Virus record (IMG/VR): IMGVR_UViG_3300042516_005035
Location: 1 to 20,915 of that record
DNA length: 20,915 bases
Strand: one strand, 5' to 3'
Origin: a virus
This document shows, one piece after another, positions 8,586 through 13,590 of this stretch. Numbering within the stretch: position 1 is the stretch's first letter; the number at the start of each line of letters is the position of its first letter. The translations under genes were made by a program, and so were the position numbers. Under the pieces are notes generated by a model. That model was not told where the DNA came from. It ran no database searches and was given only the letters and a program-made list of their open reading frames with translations.

Positions 8586-8613
8586 AAAGGGGTCTTGACA
8601 AGACCCCTTTTTT
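8586..8613 (+). terminator. Intrinsic terminator with a TTGACA box in its loop
   Basis: An 11-pair perfect stem (AAAGGGGTCTT with AAGACCCCTTT) has a 3-base loop and a T-run. It ends the low-complexity gene pair. The loop and its flanks spell TTGACA, the -35 box of a candidate promoter reading on to the next gene. Confidence 0.9.
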
Positions 8614-8624
8614 ATTGCTAGAAT
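8595..8624 (+). promoter_or_regulatory. Candidate sigma70-type promoter overlapping terminator
   Basis: TTGACA at 8595-8600 lies in the terminator hairpin, and TAGAAT at 8619-8624 follows with an 18-base spacer. It would serve early transcription of the GIY-YIG gene at 8673. The other clear promoters here have 17-base spacing, so this one is less certain. Confidence 0.55.
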
Positions 8625-8643
8625 CGCTTTGCTACCGATGAAG

Positions 8644-8681
8644 GATAAATAATAGCTCTATAAGATTACTATATGAGCTAT
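8644..8681 (+). promoter_or_regulatory. Late promoter variant plus start-codon hairpin
   Basis: GATAAATA (8644-8651, one mismatch to TATAAATA) is followed by a 7-bp inverted repeat, ATAGCTC at 8652-8658 and GAGCTAT at 8675-8681. The right arm covers the G of the start codon at 8673. In T4-type late initiation the start site would be near 8657, removing most of the left arm, so only readthrough transcripts could fold the hairpin. Confidence 0.55.
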
Positions 8682-9104
8682 GAGAATCCTTGGAGATTCA
8701 ATGGAGAAGTTTTTGAGTCTTCTGATATTGAAGATTATTTTGGTTTTGTATATCTTATATCTTGTAGTAAAACTAACCGCAAATATGTTGGTAGAAAATA
8801 TTTCTGGTCTTTCCGCAAGCCGCCAGGTAAAAGTAGACGAGTTCGAACTGAATCAGACTGGAAACGTTACTATGGTTCTTGTCCAGAGCTCAAAGAAGAT
8901 GTAGATAAGTATGGTAAAGAGTTTTTCAATAGAGAAATAATAAGTCTTCATAAAACTAAAGGTAAGTGTAATTTTGAAGAAACAAGGCAACTTTTCCTAA
9001 ATAATGTGTTGACTGAAGCACTTGACTCAGGGGAACCAGCGTACTACAATAGCAATATTCTCTCCAGATATTTTAGGAAGGATTATTTTAATGACAATTC
9101 TTGA
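8673..9104 (+). CDS. GIY-YIG-like endonuclease
   Basis: The 143-residue protein carries FGFVYLISCSKTNRKYVGRK, a GIY-YIG-type nuclease signature (VYLI ... KYVG), followed by a Trp/Arg/Lys-rich segment and ESDWKRYYGS. Proteins of this type in T4-like phages are related to Seg homing endonucleases, which cut DNA and promote their own spread, but some are repair-type nucleases. There is no zinc finger or clear C-terminal DNA-binding domain, so this is a minimal catalytic domain. Its end overlaps the next gene by 14 bases. Start-codon access may be controlled by the hairpin described at 8644-8681. Confidence 0.75.
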   Translation: MSYENPWRFNGEVFESSDIEDYFGFVYLISCSKTNRKYVGRKYFWSFRKPPGKSRRVRTESDWKRYYGSCPELKEDVDKYGKEFFNREIISLHKTKGKCNFEETRQLFLNNVLTEALDSGEPAYYNSNILSRYFRKDYFNDNS

Positions 9105-9282
9105 AAATACGCTTCGCAGTTCACATGATTGGGCAATTGATAGGATCCACACTCTTTGTGATATAAACGAAGAGCATGAATATCAGAATGCATATGCAAT
9201 TCAACAAGAATTTAATGAATGGTTAGATCCAAATATTGAAGAACACGATATTTTTTCATTAGTGTATATCGGAGAAGAATAA
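9091..9282 (+). CDS. Small acidic protein, unknown function
   Basis: This 63-residue protein starts MTILENTLRSSHDWAIDRIH. The ATG at 9091 was preferred over an in-frame TTG at 9022 because it gives a short 14-base overlap with the nuclease gene and has AGGA upstream. It is helical and acidic with no recognised motif. The stop overlaps the next ATG (TAATG), so it is coupled to the C39 peptidase gene. Confidence 0.65.
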   Translation: MTILENTLRSSHDWAIDRIHTLCDINEEHEYQNAYAIQQEFNEWLDPNIEEHDIFSLVYIGEE

Positions 9283-9983
9283 TGAAAGTAGATCTTCATA
9301 ACTTTTTTCAATATTATGATCCAAAAAATCCAAAGCACGTTGCCGCAGTTGAGCAACTTGAAAAGGATTTAGAATCTAAAAATCCAGATTTGATTGATGA
9401 TACATCAAATTGGGTTAGAATTTTTAGAACTAAACTAGAACCTGTAATTCCAGGAATTCTGAACGTTCCTTATTATCCACAGACAGATAATTACAGAGAT
9501 GCAAATAGAACCTGTAATTCATCTTCTTGTGCTATGGTATTAGAATACTTTAAACCAGGCACACTTAAGGGAGCAAAGGGCGATGATGCCTATGTTCAAA
9601 AAGTATTTGCTATTGGTGACACAACAGATCACTCAGTTCAGACAAAAGTTCTGGACTCTTATGGTGTTAAGTCACACTTTAGTTACAATCTTTCTTTTGC
9701 TGATCTTGATCGTGAGCTTGCCGCTGGGAAACCTGTCGTTATCGGGATTCTTCATCGGGGTTCTTTATCTGCACCTACTGGTGGGCACATGGTTGTAGTG
9801 ATCGGTAAGAAGGGTGAAGACTACGTTGTCAACGATCCTTATGGTTCTCTAAATGATGGATATACTGGAGCAGTTACAAATGGTAAAGGTGCTGTATATA
9901 AGAAGTCAGATCTTACTTACCGATGGTTAGATAAAGGAAAAGATAAGACTGGGTGGGGTCGTATTTTTGACGTAAAAAAGTAG
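9282..9983 (+). CDS. C39-type cysteine peptidase domain protein; probable 0-frame product of a frameshifted gene
   Basis: This 233-residue protein has an N-terminal helical region of about 60 residues, then a papain-like C39 fold. The catalytic cysteine lies in TCNSSSCAMVLEYF, the histidine in TGGHMVVVIGKK and the aspartate in DYVVNDPYG. C39-type domains cleave peptides, and in phage lysins may act on peptidoglycan cross-links. The gene ends GTA AAA AAG TAG: the slippery heptamer A AAA AAG directly precedes the stop. A lysozyme domain without its own start continues in the -1 frame. This frame is therefore likely both a stand-alone peptidase and the N-terminal half of a 396-residue fusion. 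There is no signal peptide. Confidence 0.85.
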   Translation: MKVDLHNFFQYYDPKNPKHVAAVEQLEKDLESKNPDLIDDTSNWVRIFRTKLEPVIPGILNVPYYPQTDNYRDANRTCNSSSCAMVLEYFKPGTLKGAKGDDAYVQKVFAIGDTTDHSVQTKVLDSYGVKSHFSYNLSFADLDRELAAGKPVVIGILHRGSLSAPTGGHMVVVIGKKGEDYVVNDPYGSLNDGYTGAVTNGKGAVYKKSDLTYRWLDKGKDKTGWGRIFDVKK

Positions 9984-10053
9984 AGTCAACACCGTTTAAG
10001 AATGACATCCCTCTTTGTGGTGTTCAATTAATTAAAACTTTTGAGGGATGTCA
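9974..10053 (+). promoter_or_regulatory. Candidate programmed -1 frameshift signal (slippery site plus pseudoknot)
   Basis: The heptamer A AAA AAG occupies 9974-9980 in the correct phase, followed at once by TAG. Seven bases later AACACC (9988-9993) can pair with GGTGTT (10019-10024). Interleaved with it, TGACATCCCTC (10003-10013) pairs perfectly with GAGGGATGTCA (10043-10053), giving an H-type pseudoknot topology. Loops are about 9, 5 and 18 bases. A weak purine stretch (GGGTGGGG at 9950-9957) lies upstream but is not a good Shine-Dalgarno-like stimulator. A single-base sequencing error in the A-run is the main alternative. Confidence 0.7.
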
Positions 10054-10471
10054 CCTAAATGCATATCCAGATCCTTTAACAAAAGGACCTCCCATCACAA
10101 TAGGGTGGGGCAGTACAAGGGACTTTGATGGAACTCCTTTTAAAATGGGAAGAGTGATCACTCAAAAGTATGCTGATACTTTACTTGAGTTTGATTTAAA
10201 AAATAGGTTTCTTCCATCACTTTCAAAAATACCATATTGGGGAGAGATGAATGAAAATCAACAAGGCGCAATTCTTAGCTTTGCTTATAATCTTGGCGCT
10301 GATTTTTATGGAAGCTCTGATTTTAATACGATAACAAGAGTCTTAAAACATAAAGAGTGGTCTAAAGTTCCTGATGCCTTATATCTTTATCGTAATGCAG
10401 GAACAAGAGTTGAGGTGGGATTAGCGAGAAGAAGAAAAGCAGAAGGAACTCTTTGGAATACTCACATATAA
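9980..10471 (+). CDS. GH24 lysozyme domain (endolysin), reached by -1 frameshift from C39 frame
   Basis: The frame encodes a lysozyme of glycoside hydrolase family 24, which cuts the peptidoglycan glycan chain. LIKTFEGCHLNAYPDP carries the catalytic Glu and an Asp nine residues on, the same spacing as E11/D20 of T4 lysozyme, and TIGWGST supplies the Thr region. The C-terminal half (NQQGAILSFAYNLG, then VGLARRRKAEGTLW) is typical. No ATG, GTG or TTG exists in frame before the catalytic Glu; the first ATG (10145) would give a protein lacking the active site. The frame joins the C39 frame exactly at the -1 shift site. Its end overlaps the convergent nuclease gene by 10 bases. Confidence 0.8.
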   Translation, partial: VESTPFKNDIPLCGVQLIKTFEGCHLNAYPDPLTKGPPITIGWGSTRDFDGTPFKMGRVITQKYADTLLEFDLKNRFLPSLSKIPYWGEMNENQQGAILSFAYNLGADFYGSSDFNTITRVLKHKEWSKVPDALYLYRNAGTRVEVGLARRRKAEGTLWNTHI

Positions 10472-10800
10472 GGTTCTGCTATTCCTTCGTTTAACATTCT
10501 TTCATTTACCGTGACTGGATCACCTACAAGATAAAGAGTTCCAAGTATTCTTCCATACTTGTCTTCTTTTGTTGTTTCAATAATCCACTCTCCTTCACGG
10601 GAGAGTTCTTTTTTTAGCCATTCTTTTGCAACAAGACCTTTATCTTTTTCTTCTACATTTAGAGTTCTTGTTTCTGCAGCATTAATACCTTTAAGACGAA
10701 CTCTTTGTTTGATAGTAATACCAAACCCCAAATCAATACTTAGATCAACGGTGTCTCCATCAATTACTCTGTTGATCTTCTTTATTTTGTACTGATACAT
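10462..10800 (-). CDS. Staphylococcal nuclease (SNase) homologue
   Basis: A 112-residue thermonuclease-fold protein of the Ca2+-dependent SNase type, which cuts DNA and RNA. VIDGDTVDLSID supplies the metal-site Asp residues, RLKGINAAETR has the catalytic Arg35 and Glu43 equivalents, and EDKYGRILGTLYL has the Arg87 equivalent. The metal ligand Asp40 of SNase is Asn here (I-N-A), so metal binding may be altered. There is no signal peptide, so it should act in the cytoplasm, perhaps on host DNA. The gene is the last of a leftward set; its start overlaps the membrane-protein gene at 10760-10909 by 41 bases, and its end overlaps the lysozyme end. Confidence 0.85.
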   Translation of the reverse strand: MYQYKIKKINRVIDGDTVDLSIDLGFGITIKQRVRLKGINAAETRTLNVEEKDKGLVAKEWLKKELSREGEWIIETTKEDKYGRILGTLYLVGDPVTVNERMLNEGIAEPYM

Positions 10801-10909
10801 CTTTCATCTCATCGTTTGCCATCTTAAGTATGTAGTAAATTATCCAAGCAGTAAATGCTAATCCAGTACTAAGTAGGATAAAAATTCCCCAAGGAAAATC
10901 ATGAATCAT
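10760..10909 (-). CDS. Small single-pass membrane protein
   Basis: A 49-residue protein, MIHDFPWGIFILLSTGLAFT followed by AWIIYYILKMANDEM and a charged tail. One long hydrophobic segment spans residues 8 to 28, with the acidic C-terminus probably cytoplasmic. The start lies directly next to the stop of the upstream gene at 10910, and the end overlaps the SNase gene in another frame. Tight packing and clean protein-like composition support it. The size resembles small holin or membrane-modulator proteins, but no function can be assigned. Confidence 0.7.
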   Translation of the reverse strand: MIHDFPWGIFILLSTGLAFTAWIIYYILKMANDEMKDVSVQNKEDQQSN

Positions 10910-11104
10910 TTATAATCTACCTTCTTGTTTATGAATCCAAGTCTTCAGTTCATCTAAATATTTTCTTAACATTTCTGCTTTTGTGAGGTGCCACTCATCA
11001 CCGCTCTTGAAGTACTCTTGCGTGTGATTGTCGATCGCTTTTAGAATATTGTGGATAGGAGCATTCCAAGGCTCACGCTTTGGAGTATTCCATTCTCTTG
11101 GCAT
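10910..11104 (-). CDS. Small hypothetical protein
   Basis: A 64-residue protein starting MPREWNTPKREPWNAPIHNI. It is helical, charged and Trp-containing, with no membrane segment and no known motif. The plan (AIDNHTQEYFKSGDEWHLTK, then a C-terminal helix) looks like a small soluble phage protein. It sits in the leftward operon with 6 bases to the upstream Lys-rich gene. Confidence 0.7.
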   Translation of the reverse strand: MPREWNTPKREPWNAPIHNILKAIDNHTQEYFKSGDEWHLTKAEMLRKYLDELKTWIHKQEGRL

Positions 11105-11110
11105 ATTTCC

Positions 11111-11224
11111 TCACTTTTTCTTTCCGCCGTTCTTTGCCTTCTTAGCAGTCGCATTACCTTGATTTTGTTTGGACTGCTTACCACCAGCAGAACCCTTTTT
11201 ACCCTTGTTTGGCGACTTGGACAT
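11111..11224 (-). CDS. Very basic Lys-rich small protein
   Basis: This 37-residue protein (MSKSPNKGKKGSAGGKQSKQ and a similar tail ending GGKKK) is almost all Lys, Gly, Ser, Asn, Gln and Ala. It is probably disordered and nucleic-acid binding. It is the first gene of the leftward set, with the exact late promoter at 11246-11253 about 20 bases upstream. The composition is unlike random translation, and the position supports it. Function is unknown; packaging with DNA is one possibility. Confidence 0.65.
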   Translation of the reverse strand: MSKSPNKGKKGSAGGKQSKQNQGNATAKKAKNGGKKK

Positions 11225-11245
11225 TTTTTAAAATGCGTTATAATT

Positions 11246-11253
11246 TATTTATA
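11246..11253 (-). promoter_or_regulatory. T4-type late promoter (leftward)
   Basis: Read on the minus strand this is an exact TATAAATA, 21 bases before the ATG at 11224. It should drive the four leftward genes down to 10462. Confidence 0.75.
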
Positions 11254-11278
11254 TGTACCACTTTAAAAATTGGTTTAC

Positions 11279-11307
11279 TTGACAAATCCTAAATAAAAAC
11301 TTATTAT
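11279..11307 (+). promoter_or_regulatory. Sigma70-type promoter
   Basis: A perfect TTGACA (11279-11284), a 17-base spacer and TATTAT (11302-11307) are diverged from the leftward late promoter. It should drive the long leader and the secreted lysozyme gene at 11436 using host RNA polymerase. Confidence 0.75.
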
Positions 11308-11435
11308 GGAAAAATCCCTGTTATGAGCAGGGTACTTATTATGAGATTTTGAGTTTGATTTAGAGCCGTGGAAAGTGCCCTTTGAGAAAAGGGTGTACCC
11401 CCTTTCTATACGGATGTAGAGTTCAATTAATTTTA
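11308..11435 (+). other. Structured 5' leader of the secreted lysozyme gene
   Basis: About 125 bases separate the promoter from the gene without a convincing gene. Foldable pieces are CCCTG/CAGGG with a 7-base loop near 11317-11333, an outer AAAATC/GATTTT pair around it, and a nested element in which CCGT pairs with ACGG and GAAAG with CTTTC around CCCTTTGAGAAAAGGG (11365-11413). The structure may be a regulatory leader; no known riboswitch consensus was matched. Confidence 0.4.
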
Positions 11436-12059
11436 ATGCTAAACATCTTTACTGTAGCCCTGCCTCTTCTGGCAACGGTTACAACCGCAACGGCAACACT
11501 GCCATCATCTGCTACTGCTCCTTCATATTCTATTATTAAGGAGTTTGAACCAGAGAAGACAGCGATCCTAGAGGTTGCTCCCGAAAAGCCAAAAGAGAAA
11601 AGGCTAATTTGTAAAGGGTGTAATGAAAATGAAAATGCTACCCTGGCATACTTCCAGGAGCGTGGTATTAAAGACAAAAACGCCCTTGCTACCATTATGG
11701 GTAATATTCGTCAGGAATCAACTTTTATTCCTAACATTTGCGAAGGTGGTAGCAGAACCAGTTGGAGTAACTGCGGACGTGGTTACGGACTGATTCAATG
11801 GACATCTGCCGATCGTTATTATGGATTGGGTGATTTTGCTAAGAGGTATGGTGGTTCTCCATCAGCACTTCCGACACAACTTCGATATCTAACGACTGAA
11901 GTTCAATGGAGACGAATTGAAGATAGGATGAAAACCCCTGGTAAGTCTATCAATCGTTATATGGACTATGCGTATAGTTGGATTGGTTGGGGGCATCACG
12001 GTGCCCGTACCTCATATGCTTATGATTATGCTAACAGAATGATCACCGTAGATCTCTGA
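11436..12059 (+). CDS. Secreted lysozyme-like protein (phage tail lysozyme family)
   Basis: This 207-residue protein begins with a hydrophobic signal-like segment (MLNIFTVALPLLATVTTATA), so I chose the ATG at 11436 over an upstream in-frame TTG at 11382. After a Pro/Lys/Glu linker comes a lysozyme-like domain: LAYFQERGIKDKNALATIMG, NIRQESTF (probable catalytic Glu), RGYGLIQWT, then a helical end with WIGWGHHG. This matches the phage tail-lysozyme (Phage_lysozyme2) plan, which hydrolyses peptidoglycan. The signal would place it in the periplasm, unlike the C39/GH24 product. No strong ribosome binding site is visible (AATTAATTTTAATG). A terminator follows. Confidence 0.8.
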   Translation: MLNIFTVALPLLATVTTATATLPSSATAPSYSIIKEFEPEKTAILEVAPEKPKEKRLICKGCNENENATLAYFQERGIKDKNALATIMGNIRQESTFIPNICEGGSRTSWSNCGRGYGLIQWTSADRYYGLGDFAKRYGGSPSALPTQLRYLTTEVQWRRIEDRMKTPGKSINRYMDYAYSWIGWGHHGARTSYAYDYANRMITVDL

Positions 12060-12063
12060 ATAT

Positions 12064-12093
12064 GGGGGAGTTTGAAAAAACTCCCCTTTTTTT
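12064..12093 (+). terminator. Intrinsic terminator
   Basis: GGGGAGTTT pairs with AAACTCCCC around a short A-rich loop, followed by seven T residues. It lies five bases after the lysozyme stop. Confidence 0.9.
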
Positions 12094-12105
12094 ATCTTAA
12101 ACGCT

Positions 12106-12134
12106 TATATATAATTAACCCACTTTAATTATAT
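12106..12134 (+). promoter_or_regulatory. Promoter-like AT box and leader hairpin before histone-like gene
   Basis: TATAAT at 12110-12115 lies within a 10-bp perfect inverted repeat, ATATAATTAA (12109-12118) and TTAATTATAT (12125-12134), with a 6-base loop. No good -35 box is seen at standard spacing. The repeat ends just before a strong AAGGAG ribosome binding site at 12137-12142. It may be an operator or an mRNA stem. Confidence 0.45.
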
Positions 12135-12148
12135 CAAAGGAGTGTATT

Positions 12149-12346
12149 ATGTCTGAAATCGTTCAACAAATTACTGATGCAGTAACAGCATGGCAAACTG
12201 AGGATGCGAAGTTCGCTAAAGGAAATAGTGCAGCAGGAACCCGTGCCCGTAAGGCACTACAGGAAATTACTAAACTTGCGAAAGCACGTAGAGCAGAAAT
12301 TTCTGAAGAAAAGGCAACACGTAAAGCATCAAAAGCAACTGCTTGA
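12149..12346 (+). CDS. Histone H1-like (Hc1-type) DNA-binding protein
   Basis: A 65-residue basic helical protein containing KFAKGNSAAGTRARKALQEI, a pattern seen in bacterial histone H1-like (Hc1-family) proteins with a GNKAAGTRARKALQ-type core, and a Lys/Arg/Ala tail (EEKATRKASKATA). Such proteins bind and compact DNA. In a phage it could coat replicating or packaged DNA or interfere with the host nucleoid. It has the strongest ribosome binding site in the window (AAAGGAG, 6 bases before ATG), suggesting high expression. It is flanked by the inverted repeats at 12109-12134 and 12357-12380. Confidence 0.65.
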   Translation: MSEIVQQITDAVTAWQTEDAKFAKGNSAAGTRARKALQEITKLAKARRAEISEEKATRKASKATA

Positions 12347-12349
12347 TGC

Positions 12350-12380
12350 AATAAATAGAGGGGAGTATATACTCCCCTCT
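12350..12380 (+). promoter_or_regulatory. Late promoter variant fused to 24-bp perfect palindrome
   Basis: AATAAATA (12350-12357) runs into a 24-base perfect palindrome at 12357-12380 (AGAGGGGAGTAT and its complement). The palindrome ends one base before the ATG at 12382. It may act as the terminator of the upstream gene and as a stem blocking the downstream start. A late transcript starting near 12363 would keep only half of the left arm. Confidence 0.6.
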
Positions 12381-12381
12381 T

Positions 12382-12678
12382 ATGTCTATCCAAAATCTTC
12401 CTGATGATGAGAAGGATTTTGTTAATATTGCAGCAAGAGCGGGACATCTAAAGGTTGATACTGAGATAGGTGAAATCAAACTTAACTCTTATGATGAAAT
12501 TGAAGTTCAACCTGAAGGAACTATTTTTGGAGCAAAAGTTAAAGTTGAAGAGAATGGATCAATTACTCCTACTTTAACTTTTGATACTAAAAAACTTAGA
12601 GATCCAAAAAAACATATTGATCCTAAAAGTATTATCGATTCTGCATTAGAAGACTTTTTGGAGAATAATGATGTTTAA
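12382..12678 (+). CDS. Hypothetical protein
   Basis: A 98-residue acidic protein starting MSIQNLPDDEKDFVNIAARA. Alternating beta-type segments (GEIKLNSYDEIEVQPEGTIF, then GSITPTLTFDTKKL) suggest a small beta-fold, with a C-terminal helix (IIDSALEDFLENN). No motif is recognised. The ATG lies directly against a 24-bp palindrome and no ribosome binding site is free, so translation may depend on RNA structure or transcription start. It overlaps the next gene by 11 bases. Confidence 0.7.
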   Translation: MSIQNLPDDEKDFVNIAARAGHLKVDTEIGEIKLNSYDEIEVQPEGTIFGAKVKVEENGSITPTLTFDTKKLRDPKKHIDPKSIIDSALEDFLENNDV

Positions 12679-13108
12679 AATCTTTCAAATTAAAGATGGA
12701 AAGGCATCATTTTTTCCTAGTTTAAATCCTAAAAATATTAAAGGATTTCTTATAGTTTCAATCATTATGATGTTTGCAGTAGCATTATCTGGATGGTTGA
12801 AAATTGATGAGAAAGATATTTGGAAATTTTATAATCTGTTAATTCAACAATTCGGTCTTAAACATCAGGTACCACCTATAGATCGACAAAAAGAAATAGA
12901 AGCAAGAATTGAACTGGAAGTTGATAATGCAATTAGGGATGTAACTTCCGAATACGATCGTATCATCTCAGAAGCAGATCAAAAATATAAACCAAGATAT
13001 GTTGATGGGAAGAATGATGAGAGTCTGTGTTATACGGATGAATGTAAGGCACTGGCACCTCCTATGAGAATCTGCTCCGTATGGGTTGACGACTGCCCTA
13101 AGGACTGA
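12668..13108 (+). CDS. Membrane-anchored protein with coiled stalk and Cys-rich end
   Basis: This 146-residue protein starts MMF (ATG 12668 or 12671, with TGGAG upstream). A hydrophobic segment at about 27-43 (GFLIVSIIMMFAVALSG) is followed by a helical charged stretch (KEIEARIELEVDNAI), then a C-terminal region with four cysteines (LCYTDECKAL, MRICSVWVDDC). The layout is an N-terminal anchor with an extracytoplasmic domain, possibly disulphide-bonded. An inner-membrane spanin is one possibility, but there is no paired lipoprotein gene to support it. It is the last gene before the tRNA cluster. Confidence 0.65.
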   Translation: MMFKIFQIKDGKASFFPSLNPKNIKGFLIVSIIMMFAVALSGWLKIDEKDIWKFYNLLIQQFGLKHQVPPIDRQKEIEARIELEVDNAIRDVTSEYDRIISEADQKYKPRYVDGKNDESLCYTDECKALAPPMRICSVWVDDCPKD

Positions 13109-13115
13109 TACAATA

Positions 13116-13200
13116 CTCTCATAGGCGGCAGGGGTCCAAACCTTGTGTAAGACCTGCCCCTCCCACGCCTCTCATAGAAGCGCAAACAGGGAGGTCTCTT
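13116..13200 (+). other. Structured spacer before tRNA cluster, possible terminator
   Basis: The 95-base gap has a 9-base direct repeat CTCTCATAG (13116 and 13169), nested pairs AGGCG/CGCCT and GCAGG/CCTGC, and an alternative stem CCTCCC (13159-13164) with GGGAGG (13189-13194) followed by TCTCTTTTT. It could be a terminator with competing folds, or an RNA processed with the tRNAs. Confidence 0.4.
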
Positions 13201-13203
13201 TTT

Positions 13204-13291
13204 GGAGGATTGGCTGAGTGGTTTAAGGCAGCGGTTTGCTAAACCGTCGAAGGGGTCAACCCTTCCGTTGGTTCAAATCCAACATCCTCCG
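13204..13291 (+). tRNA. tRNA-Ser (GCU anticodon)
   Basis: Acceptor arms GGAGGAT and ATCCTCC, anticodon loop TTGCTAA (GCT), a long class II variable arm (GAAGGGGTCAACCCTTC) and T-loop TTCAAATC are all present. The 3' CCA is encoded at 13292-13294. It reads AGC/AGU. Confidence 0.95.
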
Positions 13292-13294
13292 CCA

Positions 13295-13366
13295 GGGTTT
13301 GTAACTCAACGGTAGAGTAACGGGCTTTTAACCTGGAAGTTGTGGGTTCAAATCCCACTAAACCCA
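13295..13366 (+). tRNA. tRNA-Lys (UUU anticodon)
   Basis: Acceptor GGGTTTG pairs with TAAACCC, and the anticodon loop is CTTTTAA (TTT). It begins directly after the encoded CCA of tRNA-Ser, so the two share a precursor. It reads AAA/AAG, the codons of the candidate frameshift site at 9974. No CCA is encoded. Confidence 0.93.
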
Positions 13367-13369
13367 TAT

Positions 13370-13443
13370 GGGAGATTAGCTCAGTTGGTTAGAGCGCACG
13401 ACTGATAATCGTGAGGTGCCTGGTTCGAGTCCAGGATTTCCCA
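13370..13443 (+). tRNA. tRNA-Ile (GAU anticodon)
   Basis: Acceptor GGGAGAT with ATTTCCC, anticodon stem CACGA/TCGTG with loop CTGATAA (GAT), and a full T-arm (CCTGG/CCAGG). The 3' end is one base before a TTGACA promoter box. Confidence 0.95.
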
Positions 13444-13444
13444 C

Positions 13445-13473
13445 TTGACAATCAAATTCTTAACTGGTATGAT
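13445..13473 (+). promoter_or_regulatory. Sigma70-type promoter between tRNA-Ile and tRNA-Arg
   Basis: TTGACA (13445-13450), a 17-base spacer and TATGAT (13468-13473). The predicted start lies about 1-2 bases before the tRNA-Arg 5' end at 13482. Confidence 0.8.
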
Positions 13474-13481
13474 TGTCTTAT

Positions 13482-13555
<74 letters not shown>

Positions 13556-13556
13556 C

Positions 13557-13585
13557 TTGACAAACTCTTAAGGGTTTGTTAATAT
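13557..13585 (+). promoter_or_regulatory. Sigma70-type promoter between tRNA-Arg and tRNA-Gln
   Basis: TTGACA (13557-13562), a 17-base spacer and TAATAT (13580-13585), beginning one base after tRNA-Arg. It should drive tRNA-Gln and tRNA-Asn. Confidence 0.75.
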
Positions 13586-13590
13586 ATAAA

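Noticed and set aside
10145-10471. Stand-alone lysozyme starting at ATG 10145
   Set aside because: It would lack the catalytic Glu, Asp and Thr segment encoded at 10028-10111, so the frame must be entered upstream.
11222-11235. CATTTT/AAAATG hairpin at the start of the leftward Lys-rich gene as a sixth hairpin-timer
   Set aside because: The late start near 11240 lies upstream of both arms, so the late transcript would keep the hairpin; the arms are also AT-only and short.
11365-11425. Glutamine-riboswitch-like element (ACGGATGTAG)
   Set aside because: The segment only loosely resembles the ACGGAAGTAGG part of the glutamine riboswitch, and the partner GTTCA segment is not in the right place.
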